Source: Mesorhizobium sp. YC-39 (GTDB taxonomy: Bacteria; Pseudomonadota; Alphaproteobacteria; Rhizobiales; Rhizobiaceae). From it: DNA of 64,000 nt. Under the pieces are notes generated by a model. It ran no database searches, was not told the origin of the DNA, and saw only the letters and a program-made list of their open reading frames with translations. Below are positions 8,636-15,772 of this stretch, piece after piece. A program made the position numbers and the translations under genes. The DNA lies in assembly GCF_025753795.1 (NCBI RefSeq), contig NZ_JAOWPS010000004.1:434001-498000 (forward strand), in the 5' to 3' direction. Within the stretch, counting starts at the first letter, position 1. Each line of letters begins with the position of its first letter.

Positions 8636-9613
8636 GTGCCGACCAAGGCGAAAACCGAAACCTCGAAGGCAAGCGAGAAGCAGCGCCGCGTGCAACGCAA
8701 AGTCGACGCTGACGACCGCGCCAAGGTGAAACCCAAACCGGATGGCGCCATGCAGGCGGGGGCGCGAATTTACCCCGAGCCGCCATTTCCCGGGCAGCAT
8801 CATCCGAAACCTGGCGAGGAATGGAGGATCGAGCCGCCGCCGCTCTATGACGCGCCGTTCTGGCTCGGCTCGAAGAAACTCGACGGCCAGGTGGCGCTGA
8901 TCACCGGTGGCGATTCCGGCATCGGACGCGCCGTCGCCGTGCTGTTCGCCCGTGAGGGCGCAGATGTCGCCATCGCCTATCTCAGCGAGGACCGCGACGC
9001 GGAAGTGACCAAACAGGCGGTCGAAGCCGAGGGCCGGCGCTGCCTCGCGCTGCGCGGCGACGTCGCCAGCCGCGTCTTCTGTCGCCGGGCGGTGGAGCAG
9101 ACGGTCAAGCAACTGGGCCGGCTCGACGTGCTGGTGAACAATGCCGCTTTCCAGGTGCATTCGGCCGATTTCGCCGACCTCACCGAAGAGCATTTCGACA
9201 CGACGCTGAAGACCAACCTCTACGGCTATTTCCACATGGCGCAGGAAGCGGTGCCGCACATGCGGCCGGGCTCGGCCATCATCAATACCGGTTCGGTCAC
9301 CGGCATCGACGGTTCCAAGGCGCTGATCGACTATTCGATGACCAAGGGCGGCATCCACGCTTTCACGCGGGCGCTGTCGGGCAACCTCATCGCCAAGGGC
9401 ATCCGCGTCAACGCGGTAGCGCCGGGGCCGGTATGGACACCGCTCAACCCGTCGGAAAAGGAGGCCGAGGACGTCTCGAAATTCGGCGCCAAGACGCCGA
9501 TGAAACGCCCGGCCCAGCCGGAGGAAATCGCCCCGGCCTATGTGTTCTTGGCCTCGCCGCAATGCTCCAGCTACATCACCGGCGAGATCCTGCCGATCGT
9601 GGGCGGGTATTGA
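8636..9613 (+). CDS. NAD(P)-dependent short-chain dehydrogenase/reductase, YghA/general-stress-protein-39 type
   Basis: An oxidoreductase of 325 residues. After a Lys-rich 50-residue leader and a PPPLYDAPFWLGSKKL linker, the Rossmann motif TGGDSGIGRA appears near residues 85-94, then NNAAFQ, and the catalytic Ser...YSMTKGG (Tyr and Lys of the SDR triad), ending with LPIVGGY. The GTG start at 8636 is chosen because AAAGGAGG lies a few bases upstream and because residues before it show no family similarity. Members of this subgroup are often stress- or desiccation-induced; the substrate is not known. Confidence 0.87.
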   Translation: MPTKAKTETSKASEKQRRVQRKVDADDRAKVKPKPDGAMQAGARIYPEPPFPGQHHPKPGEEWRIEPPPLYDAPFWLGSKKLDGQVALITGGDSGIGRAVAVLFAREGADVAIAYLSEDRDAEVTKQAVEAEGRRCLALRGDVASRVFCRRAVEQTVKQLGRLDVLVNNAAFQVHSADFADLTEEHFDTTLKTNLYGYFHMAQEAVPHMRPGSAIINTGSVTGIDGSKALIDYSMTKGGIHAFTRALSGNLIAKGIRVNAVAPGPVWTPLNPSEKEAEDVSKFGAKTPMKRPAQPEEIAPAYVFLASPQCSSYITGEILPIVGGY

Positions 9614-9633
9614 GAGGGGCCTTGGATATCGGG

Positions 9634-9819
9634 CTAATTCTGTCGCTTGGCGCTGGAAGACACCGTCGTCTCCGCCGAGCGCTGGGCTTCGCGCATGATC
9701 TTCAGCGCTTCGTCCCGGGTCAGGCCGCACTTTCGGGCGAAGTAGGCCGCCTCGTAGGCTTCCGCCGGAGAGACGGCGGAAATACCAGACAGTTCCAGTT
9801 TCGATTTCTTCTTGGCCAT
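9634..9819 (-). CDS. Small basic protein, possible DUF3606-like
   Basis: A 61-residue protein starting MAKKKSKLEL. The segment AYEAAYFARKCGLTRDEALKIMREA resembles the helix-turn-helix-like core of DUF3606 proteins common in rhizobia, but I cannot confirm the family. The start at 9819 is preferred over an upstream TTG at 9843. It is convergent to the dehydrogenase gene. Confidence 0.6.
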   Translation of the reverse strand: MAKKKSKLELSGISAVSPAEAYEAAYFARKCGLTRDEALKIMREAQRSAETTVSSSAKRQN

Positions 9820-9943
9820 GCCGGCTCGCCGACTGTGAATCAATTAGTCAGCTAATATAGCACTGTTGTTTGTCAAGGCAAATCCCGGCTGTGCCGGCTA
9901 CGGAGCGGTGGCTGTTCGGGGCTGGCGCCGTTTGATGGGGCGA

Positions 9944-10141
9944 TCACGAAGCCCGGTTTTGCCGTACATCGGCAGTATCGGTCTCATTCAAGAGGTCGCA
10001 GAGCGAAATGGCCTCATGGCGACACAGACCGATCAGCGCCAGCGCTGAAAACTGGGCCGGCAGGTCGAGCTTTTTGTCCCACACCACCCATCTGCCATTT
10101 GGCTCCATGACACACTCAAAGCGCAATGCACGTTCCGACAT
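9944..10141 (-). CDS. Conserved small protein of unknown function
   Basis: The product is 65 residues, starting MSERALRFECVMEPNGRWVVWD. The ribosome site GGAGG lies five bases before the ATG at 10141, which is why this start is used although the frame is open further upstream. Its N-terminal half (MEPNGRWVVWDKKLDLPAQF) looks like a small beta-rich domain. I do not recognise a named family. Confidence 0.6.
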   Translation of the reverse strand: MSERALRFECVMEPNGRWVVWDKKLDLPAQFSALALIGLCRHEAISLCDLLNETDTADVRQNRAS

Positions 10142-10295
10142 TCGACCTCCGGCGATTCCCCGCCGTCTGGTACCGCGCCGAAGTAAATGAGTGGTTGCGT
10201 TTTTGAAACCTGACGTTGAATCTGGCCGATGGCGGTAGCAGGCCGAGAACACCGGCATCGTCGCGCCGGTCCCGTAATGGCACCAGCCGCGCCGC

Positions 10296-10369
10296 TGGTT
10301 CCCGCTCATGGGCTCGAACCACGATTCACGCCTTCAAAGGGCGCTGTCCTACCATTAGACGAAGCGGGA
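10296..10369 (-). tRNA. tRNA-Gln (anticodon TTG)
   Basis: This 74-base cloverleaf includes an encoded CCA. On the minus strand the acceptor arm is TCCCGCT pairing with AGCGGGA, the D arm is GTC/GAC, the anticodon stem GCGCC/GGCGT encloses loop CTTTGAA (anticodon TTG), and the T arm is CGTGG TTCGAGC CCATG. The discriminator base is A, and the first pair is U1-A72, a pair also favoured in Gln tRNAs. The body looks more like a tRNA-Glu than the usual bacterial tRNA-Gln, so this may be a second, atypical Gln tRNA. Confidence 0.85.
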
Positions 10370-10468
10370 ATAGATGAAGCGAACGCTGTCTAACACTTTC
10401 CCATCCGCGAATGAAGCTGTCTATGAATCGACTGCTGCAACCAGAAGACCCCTGGCGCATTCTTGGGA

Positions 10469-10624
10469 ATGGCCTCGATGCTGCAGCCCGAAACGCCGGC
10501 AAAATGCTGCTCCTATTGCGGCGGGCGCGACCACAATTACGAGGACTGCCCAAAGCGGAAAGCCGACGGCGAACGGCAGAAGGAGGGCGCGAGCCTCGCA
10601 ACTCCTTGCAACTCGGCGCAATGA
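10469..10624 (+). CDS. Small CCHC zinc-knuckle protein
   Basis: This unannotated-size frame codes for 51 residues (48 if the ATG at 10478 is used). It contains CSYCGGRDHNYEDC, an exact Cys-X2-Cys-X4-His-X4-Cys zinc knuckle, followed by PKRKADGERQKEG, a basic tail. Third codon positions are strongly G/C as in neighbouring real genes. The stop lies six bases before the stop of the convergent TetR gene. Zinc knuckles of this kind bind single-stranded nucleic acid in other proteins; the function here is not known. No strong ribosome site is visible. Confidence 0.5.
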   Translation: MASMLQPETPAKCCSYCGGRDHNYEDCPKRKADGERQKEGASLATPCNSAQ

Positions 10625-10629
10625 GCGCT

Positions 10630-11229
10630 TCAGCTTCCGGACTGCAGCGTGCGGCGGATGATCTCGATGCGGGTGCGGCGAAATTCGTCGGGGCTCCAGC
10701 CACATTCGATAACCAGAAGCCGCCAGTTTGCGGGGTGGACCAAGCTCCAGACCGTTTCGGCAGCCATGTCCACCGTCCAGCCGGGCGCAATGCGGCCGGC
10801 ACGCTGAAGCCTGGCCAGAATATGCTTCATTCCATGCAGAAGGGTCCTTTTCATGCGGTCGTCCCAGGCCGCCGCAGCCTCTTCGTCATTCAGCGCGGCG
10901 GCATCCAGTTGAATGCCGACCGGGTAGATCAGGGGAAGATAGTCGAGCCAGTGCTCCACGAATGACAGAAAATCCTCCCATCTGTCTCCGTCGCCATTGG
11001 CGATTTCGTGAAGGCTTTTGACCTGCCCGGAATGCCGGTCCCGGTTGCGCAACATGGCGACGAGCAGGCCGGCACGCCCGCCAAAAGCGAGATAGACGGT
11101 CTGACGGCTGACCCCGGCCTTTGCCGCGATCGTCGACTGGCTGGCGTCCACCTTGCCGCCTTCGGCGATCAATTCCCATGCCGCATCGAGGATGGCGATG
11201 CGGGTCTCTTCGCTGATGTGCTTCTTCAT
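10630..11229 (-). CDS. TetR-family transcriptional repressor
   Basis: The gene product is a 199-residue repressor. The N-terminal TetR helix-turn-helix is at residues 8-55 (ILDAAWELIAEGGKVDASQSTIAAKAGVSRQTVYLAFGGR split over the usual three helices), followed by an all-helical ligand-binding domain. The gene is divergent from a membrane protein gene, and the 80-base gap holds two matching inverted repeats of the form TTTAC-N4-GTAAA, so autoregulation and repression of the neighbour are likely. The effector is unknown. Confidence 0.92.
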   Translation of the reverse strand: MKKHISEETRIAILDAAWELIAEGGKVDASQSTIAAKAGVSRQTVYLAFGGRAGLLVAMLRNRDRHSGQVKSLHEIANGDGDRWEDFLSFVEHWLDYLPLIYPVGIQLDAAALNDEEAAAAWDDRMKRTLLHGMKHILARLQRAGRIAPGWTVDMAAETVWSLVHPANWRLLVIECGWSPDEFRRTRIEIIRRTLQSGS

Positions 11230-11249
11230 CGCCTTTGATTCTTCATGGA

Positions 11250-11289
11250 TTTACATATGTAAACCTAAGTGGTACTTTACGCTTGTAAA
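11250..11289. promoter_or_regulatory. Twin operator sites TTTAC-N4-GTAAA for the TetR repressor
   Basis: Two inverted repeats, TTTACATATGTAAA at 11250-11263 and TTTACGCTTGTAAA at 11276-11289, share the same half-sites and four-base spacer and sit 26 bases apart, on the same helix face to within half a turn. They lie in the divergent gap between the TetR gene and the 11310 membrane protein gene, and the second ends 20 bases before its start codon. Confidence 0.75.
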
Positions 11290-11309
11290 CCAAGCAAGCG
11301 GTCCGCGCC

Positions 11310-12029
11310 ATGTCCTACAATATTCCCGTGCTTGCCCATGTGGCCATTGGCTCGGCAGCGATCCTTTTCTACTGGGTGACATTGCTGTCGGTCAAAGGCA
11401 GCAAGCGTCACCGTGCCTGGGGCAGGGCGTTCTTCAGCATGCTTATGCTGGTCGCCCTCTCGGTCGGCCCGCTCCTGCTGCTCGGGCCCGATGCGTTCGA
11501 TCCCGCCTTTGTCGTCCAGTTCGTCTATCTCGACCTTTGCCTGATCACCGTCGCCATGCTGGGCTGGACGGCGATCCGCTGGAAAGACGATGTCGACCGG
11601 TTCCGTGGCTGGCATTTCAAGGCGCTGGCGTTTGCGATCCTCGTACTCGGCATGATCGTGCTGATTTCCGGAATCGCTTCCGGCACGTTGTTGACAGTCA
11701 TCTTCTCCTGGATCGGGCTGGTCTATGGCGGCGCGATGCTCCGTTTCGCCTGGATGCGGGCGGAGCCGCATCCGCGCTGGTGGCTGGGCTGGCATCTCAA
11801 TGCCGTGTGCGGCCTCTTCAACGCCGTGCACGGCACCTTCCTGGCGGTCGCCTGGGAATGGCTGGCCGGTGCGCAGACCGGCGACGAGGTTTCGGTTGTG
11901 ATGCAACTTGCCACCATAGCCGCGGCCGTCGCGATGCGGGTTTGGTTCGGCCACCGCCGGAGCGTGCCGATGCGCTTCTCGCGCCCAAGCCCCTCGGCCG
12001 CTGCGGATGCAGGATACCAATATCGATAG
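11310..12029 (+). CDS. Seven-helix integral membrane protein, DUF2306-like
   Basis: This 239-residue membrane protein has about seven hydrophobic segments. The first (VLAHVAIGSAAILFYWVTLL) is followed by a basic loop KGSKRHRAWGRAF, an arrangement seen in DUF2306-type and related small membrane families, and two conserved His lie in GWHFKAL and GWHLNAVCGLFNAVHG. It carries no catalytic motif I recognise. It is divergent from the TetR gene and downstream of its apparent operators, so it is the probable target of that repressor. An export or detoxification role would be guesswork. Confidence 0.75.
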   Translation: MSYNIPVLAHVAIGSAAILFYWVTLLSVKGSKRHRAWGRAFFSMLMLVALSVGPLLLLGPDAFDPAFVVQFVYLDLCLITVAMLGWTAIRWKDDVDRFRGWHFKALAFAILVLGMIVLISGIASGTLLTVIFSWIGLVYGGAMLRFAWMRAEPHPRWWLGWHLNAVCGLFNAVHGTFLAVAWEWLAGAQTGDEVSVVMQLATIAAAVAMRVWFGHRRSVPMRFSRPSPSAAADAGYQYR

Positions 12030-12118
12030 ACGCGGTCGGCGCGGCCGCGCGCACGCAGGTCACAAGCTAGCCGAACAACGCTTGCAAATGCCGATGTTCA
12101 CAAGTGAGGGATCATTCC

Positions 12119-13456
12119 ATGCTCGCCAGGGACAGTTTGGGGGCAATTCGCCCGGTCACGCAATTGAAGAGGTGGTCGGCTACCCTGGTTGCCAATGCGG
12201 TTTCGACCTATGCACTCGATACCGCCTCCACGGTGTCGGGTGTGCTGCTGGTGGCGTCCGGGGTCTTTTCCGGAACAGGGTTCCAGACGGCCGTTGTCCT
12301 CCTTGGGGTGTCATACGTCCTTTGGGGCTACGGGCTGTCGTCCAGCCTGACGGCCAACTGGCGTCTACTGGAGGCCACGGGGACCAGCACCAGCCTGCTG
12401 TCCAAGCTGGCCTATGATCTGGGTCGGACCAGGCGCGCCGGCACTCGCCAGCTCCTGAGCGCGGCTGGCTATGTCGCCTTCGAACTGGCGAAGGAATCGC
12501 CCTATTATATCGGCGCCTTCGGACTGGCCTTTGCCAGCGACCTGGTCTCCGGCGAAGAGGCGCTGGTTTTCCTCGCGGGCGCCAATATCGGTGCCGCAGC
12601 CTACGAATACGGTCTTGGCTGGTCGACCCGCATTCTGCTGCAAAGGGCTGAAGATGGCGGGTATGCGTCGTTCGAGAAGGAATGGTCGCCTGCGGACTAC
12701 CTCGCCGGCTACTACGGCGCCATCGATGCCGACGAGCACCATACGATCGCCTTTTTCACCGAAGCTGCGCGACGGATGCCGGCGGATGAACCGGCGCTGG
12801 TTTTTGGCGTTGGTCCGACGCTCCATCATGTCTTCCCGCTGGCCAGTCGCGCTTCCGAGATCCATCTCGGCGACTTTCTGCGCTGCAATCTCGACGAGAT
12901 CGCCGGCTGGATCAGGAAGGACGAAGGCGCGCACGACTGGCAGCCCTTCGTCAGCTACACGCTCCAATGCGAGGGTGTCGCGGATCCCACGCACGCGGAT
13001 ATTCTTGATCGCGAGCAGCTCACGCGCGCTGGGATAACGCGGCTGCTGGAAGTCGATATCCGCAACGACCGGCCGCTGGGAAATGTAGAAGCCCGCTACG
13101 CCACCGTGCTGAGCGCCTACTGCGCCGATTCGGCGACGGCCGATCTCGGCGACTGGCAAACCTATATGCGGCGGATCGTCGGGCTGGTGCGGCCCGGCGG
13201 AACGCTTCTCATCGCCGCTCTCGGACAGACGCAAGGCTACTTCGTGGGCGCGAAGGCGTTTCCGAGCCCGTTTCTCGACGGCACCGACATGGAAGACATG
13301 CTGCGCGACTATTTTCCCGAAGCGGAGTTGACGATCAGGCTCGTGCCCGTGCCGGAATGTGCCGCACACGGCTATTCGAGCATTATTCTTGCCGCCGGCC
13401 ACCGTAAGGCTGGGGACAGCGCGGTCGCGGACCTTCGGGGTTCGCCGCTTGGGTGA
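12119..13456 (+). CDS. Fusion of a membrane domain with an NNMT/PNMT-type N-methyltransferase
   Basis: A two-part protein of 445 residues. Residues 1-175 are a membrane region with about four hydrophobic helices (STVSGVLLVASGVF, VVLLGVSYVLWG, YYIGAFGLAFAS, LVFLAGANIGAAA). Residues 185-430 match the NNMT/PNMT/TEMT class-I methyltransferase family: the pre-motif DYLAGYYGAIDADEHHTIAFF, the SAM loop FGVGPTLHHVFPLAS near 229-243, then GDFL...N..E and a late GGTLLIAALGQ strand. The ATG at 12119 has GAGGG upstream. Family members methylate small amines such as nicotinamide; the substrate here is unknown. I do not know of this fusion being described. An arginase-fold gene is convergent just downstream. 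Confidence 0.8.
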   Translation: MLARDSLGAIRPVTQLKRWSATLVANAVSTYALDTASTVSGVLLVASGVFSGTGFQTAVVLLGVSYVLWGYGLSSSLTANWRLLEATGTSTSLLSKLAYDLGRTRRAGTRQLLSAAGYVAFELAKESPYYIGAFGLAFASDLVSGEEALVFLAGANIGAAAYEYGLGWSTRILLQRAEDGGYASFEKEWSPADYLAGYYGAIDADEHHTIAFFTEAARRMPADEPALVFGVGPTLHHVFPLASRASEIHLGDFLRCNLDEIAGWIRKDEGAHDWQPFVSYTLQCEGVADPTHADILDREQLTRAGITRLLEVDIRNDRPLGNVEARYATVLSAYCADSATADLGDWQTYMRRIVGLVRPGGTLLIAALGQTQGYFVGAKAFPSPFLDGTDMEDMLRDYFPEAELTIRLVPVPECAAHGYSSIILAAGHRKAGDSAVADLRGSPLG

Positions 13457-13499
13457 AGCAAGCCAGCCAATTGGCCGGCGAATGTGGGATCATCTCGAA

Positions 13500-14390
13500 T
13501 TAGCCAAGAGCGTCCGCAAGCGCATCGTTCAGGCGTGCGAACGCGGCGGACTCGTCTGGCGCATGGGCCGGATTAACTTCCGTGATGGTCAAGCCGCGCC
13601 ATTGCGGCAGGGCGGTCAACCGCTTCAGCACGAAGGCGGCCTGCTCCAGTTTGAGACCGTCGCAACGGCGCACATTCTCAGCGATCGGAAAATCGATGAA
13701 GGAGAGTACATCGACATCGAAATGAATAAGCACGCAGTCAAAGCGCGCCGCCCATTCGGTCGCGCGCGCCAAAGCCGCCTCGATATCGCCCAGGGCTTCC
13801 TCGCGCGATATCGCCTCAATCGCATAATCCCTCATCGTGATGGCTTCGGGCGCAGTGATGTTCTCGACGCCGAAATAGAGGAGCTGCCGAGGCACGAGCA
13901 TCGGATGGGTCGGGCCAAGCCTGGCGAGCGAAGGCTCGCATCCGGGAATATCGAGCAGGTGAGCGACACCGGTCCAGTCCAGGGCGCCGTCGCTCGTATC
14001 AGGTGTGTTGAGGTCGGCGTCGAAGTCCATGTAGAGGAGTCCAATCCGCGCGCCGGCGGCGTTGGCTCCGGCGACCGTTCCCAGCTCCACGGTACAATCG
14101 CCGCCCAGGACAAGCACGTCCTCCTGCGCGGCGATCGCCGTCGCCACATGGCTTGCGACCACGTCACAGGCGTCGCGCACGGCCTCCAGGTTCATGGCCT
14201 GCGGCCGCGAGGGATCCGGCCGCCATCGGAACGAGGCAACATCGCCGTGATCCATGACGGTTCTGCCTCGGTTCGCGAGTGCCTCTGCGAGCCTGTGCCG
14301 GCGAAAGGCCGCGGGGCCTTGTTCCTGCCCCGGCGAATAGGCGCCGGCGCTGGTGGCGGCGCCGACAATGTTCAACAAGCGAGCCGCCAA
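13500..14390 (-). CDS. Arginase/agmatinase-superfamily protein with altered metal ligands
   Basis: The fold of this 296-residue protein is that of the ureohydrolases, but the metal site is changed. Where arginase has GGDHS this protein has GGDCT (96-100), where it has DAHAD this has DFDAD (122-126), and the last pair is intact as HFDVD (D225, D227). Both metal-binding His positions are therefore Cys and Asp. I recall actinobacterial relatives with the same GGDCTV motif, so it is a real subfamily and not decay. Activity on a guanidino compound is possible but unproven. It is convergent with the methyltransferase fusion. Confidence 0.82.
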   Translation of the reverse strand: MAARLLNIVGAATSAGAYSPGQEQGPAAFRRHRLAEALANRGRTVMDHGDVASFRWRPDPSRPQAMNLEAVRDACDVVASHVATAIAAQEDVLVLGGDCTVELGTVAGANAAGARIGLLYMDFDADLNTPDTSDGALDWTGVAHLLDIPGCEPSLARLGPTHPMLVPRQLLYFGVENITAPEAITMRDYAIEAISREEALGDIEAALARATEWAARFDCVLIHFDVDVLSFIDFPIAENVRRCDGLKLEQAAFVLKRLTALPQWRGLTITEVNPAHAPDESAAFARLNDALADALG

Positions 14391-14514
14391 CTCGAAGCTC
14401 CATTTTTGGACGATGCTCGTTGCAAAACGTGTCCAGGGCGAGGATGGTTCCTCCCGGCGTTGACAGTTTGCCGCCAGGCATTTGGCGTTTGAGGAGCGGT
14501 ACGCCCTCGGCCAT

Positions 14515-15000
14515 CTACCGCTTCTGCGCGTGTCCTACCGCATCAGCAAACGAGATGTCGCCCTTGATCTCGCGCATCGCCATCGACGTGATGGTCCGGC
14601 GGACGCCGGGCAGGCGGCTGAGCTCGACGCGCAGCATGCGGTCCAGCGCCATCATGTCGACGGTGACGATCTGCAGGAGATAATCGGCTTCGCCTGTGGT
14701 GGCGTGGCAGCGGCGAATCAGCGGATGTTTCTTGACCGCCGCCTCGAAGGCATCCGACACCTCGAAATCGATCGACACCTGGATGAAGGCCTCGATGCCG
14801 AAGCCGAGTTTGGCCGGATCGATGAGCGTCGAGTAGCCCCTGATGATGCCGGCATCCTCCAGCGCCTTGACCCGCTTCCAGCACGGCGTCTTGCTCAGGC
14901 CGACCTCGTCGGCGAGAGCGGCGAAGGAGATTCGCGCGTCGCGTTCGAGCGCTTCCACAATCCTGAGGTCGAGGGCATCCAGCACCGATCGTTCTCCCAT
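14515..15000 (-). CDS. Lrp/AsnC-family transcriptional regulator
   Basis: A 161-residue regulator with the standard two parts: an N-terminal helix-turn-helix (LDLRIVEALERDARISFAALADEVGLSKTPCWKRVKALE) and a C-terminal RAM ligand-sensing domain with ATTGEADYLLQIVT and the LPGVRRTITSMAM strand. The ATG at 15000 is chosen because GAGG lies five bases upstream and because the conserved start MGERSVLDALDLRI follows. A broken second copy of its first codons lies 600 bases away at 15590-15640. Confidence 0.9.
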   Translation of the reverse strand: MGERSVLDALDLRIVEALERDARISFAALADEVGLSKTPCWKRVKALEDAGIIRGYSTLIDPAKLGFGIEAFIQVSIDFEVSDAFEAAVKKHPLIRRCHATTGEADYLLQIVTVDMMALDRMLRVELSRLPGVRRTITSMAMREIKGDISFADAVGHAQKR

Positions 15001-15176
15001 GGCCGCCTCAAACCCGCTAATCGTCCTGCCTTTTCTGTTCCTGAACAACAACAAAAATTCAAGGCAAAGCGGCGCGTCTTGAAAGACGGTCGGCGAGCCA
15101 TGTGCTTTCCTGTTGTGGTGCGCCCGGCAAGCGCGCCGTCAATCGGCAGCGCGGTTCGTCGCCCGGCGTGAGGCCG

Positions 15177-15470
15177 TCAGCCGGGAGGAGTGTAGAGCGG
15201 CTCCCTGCATCCATGAACCTGGCACTGGCCATCGAGGGTCGGCACATATGCGATCGCCGGGATTTCCGAATAGTTACACGCACTGCTGTATTGCCGGACG
15301 TAGAGGGCATAGGTGTTCGGACCTGTGGTCAGCACCACCGAGCCACGGCTCTGGATTAGCGCCTGCGTCTGCTGGCAGGTCATGGCGCGGGTGTCCGGCC
15401 GGGCCTGGGCATAGGTTGTGAAGGCAAGCATGATCGCTGCCGAGGTCAACGCAATCGGACGAAGGGACAT
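15177..15470 (-). CDS. Small secreted protein with four cysteines (paralogue of 54406-54699)
   Basis: Product of 97 residues with an N-terminal signal peptide (MSLRPIALTSAAIMLAFTTYAQA) and a mature part beginning RPDTRAMTCQQTQALIQSRG. Four Cys in the mature protein (TCQQ, ACNY, QCQV, GCRE) suggest two disulfides in the periplasm or outside. A paralogue at 54406-54699 shares length, cysteines and the LTTGPNTY core. GGGAG precedes the ATG at 15470. Function unknown. Confidence 0.78.
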   Translation of the reverse strand: MSLRPIALTSAAIMLAFTTYAQARPDTRAMTCQQTQALIQSRGSVVLTTGPNTYALYVRQYSSACNYSEIPAIAYVPTLDGQCQVHGCREPLYTPPG

Positions 15471-15589
15471 GTCGAGACTCCCATGATGAGTCTTTGCTAA
15501 ACTCGCATGTCGCAAGGTGGTTGCGCAATGGCCGGGCAGGATCGACGGGCGGGATCGGACGAGGCGCCCTCGCACGCCCGTAGCACCGC

Positions 15590-15640
15590 GACAATCCTGA
15601 GGTCGAAGGCATCCAGCACCAATCGTTCTCCATATCTGAT
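15590..15640 (-). pseudogene. Remnant of an Lrp/AsnC regulator N terminus
   Basis: The minus strand reads ATGGAGAACGATTGGTGCTG, then GATGCCTTCGACCTCAGGATTG, which after a one- or two-base shift translates as VLDAFDLRIVAVL, matching the first residues of the Lrp protein at 14515-15000 (VLDALDLRIVEAL). The match ends after about 50 bases and no downstream domain follows. It is probably all that is left of a regulator once divergent from the dioxygenase-like gene. Confidence 0.6.
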
Positions 15641-15695
15641 GTAAAAGCTGACTTTCGTCCTTCACTTTGAGATATTTGGATAACAGAAAGGAACA

Positions 15696-15752
15696 ATGTT
15701 CAAGCCGAAAACTTCTATCCTGTCGGTTCGGATCGAACAGATGAGCCCCTAG
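15696..15752 (+). CDS. Possible 18-residue leader peptide upstream of the dioxygenase-like gene
   Basis: A short frame begins ATG after AAAGGAACA and encodes MFKPKTSILSVRIEQMSP, ending 20 bases before the start of the next gene. It contains no tryptophan, so classical Trp attenuation is not indicated. It could be chance. Confidence 0.25.
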   Translation: MFKPKTSILSVRIEQMSP

Positions 15753-15772
15753 GCCGGGCAGGGAGAAAAATC

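Noticed and set aside
10296..10369. tRNA gene as the prophage attachment site
   Set aside because: It lies 7.5 kb from the prophage edge, with several ordinary genes in between, and I see no second copy of its 3' end near 53925-54110.
10411..10965. 184-residue plus-strand frame opposite the TetR gene
   Set aside because: Antisense of the regulator; the real plus-strand candidate here is the short zinc-knuckle frame in another frame.
15696..15752. Trp attenuator leader before the dioxygenase-like gene
   Set aside because: The short peptide has no Trp codon and no terminator-antiterminator pair is visible.
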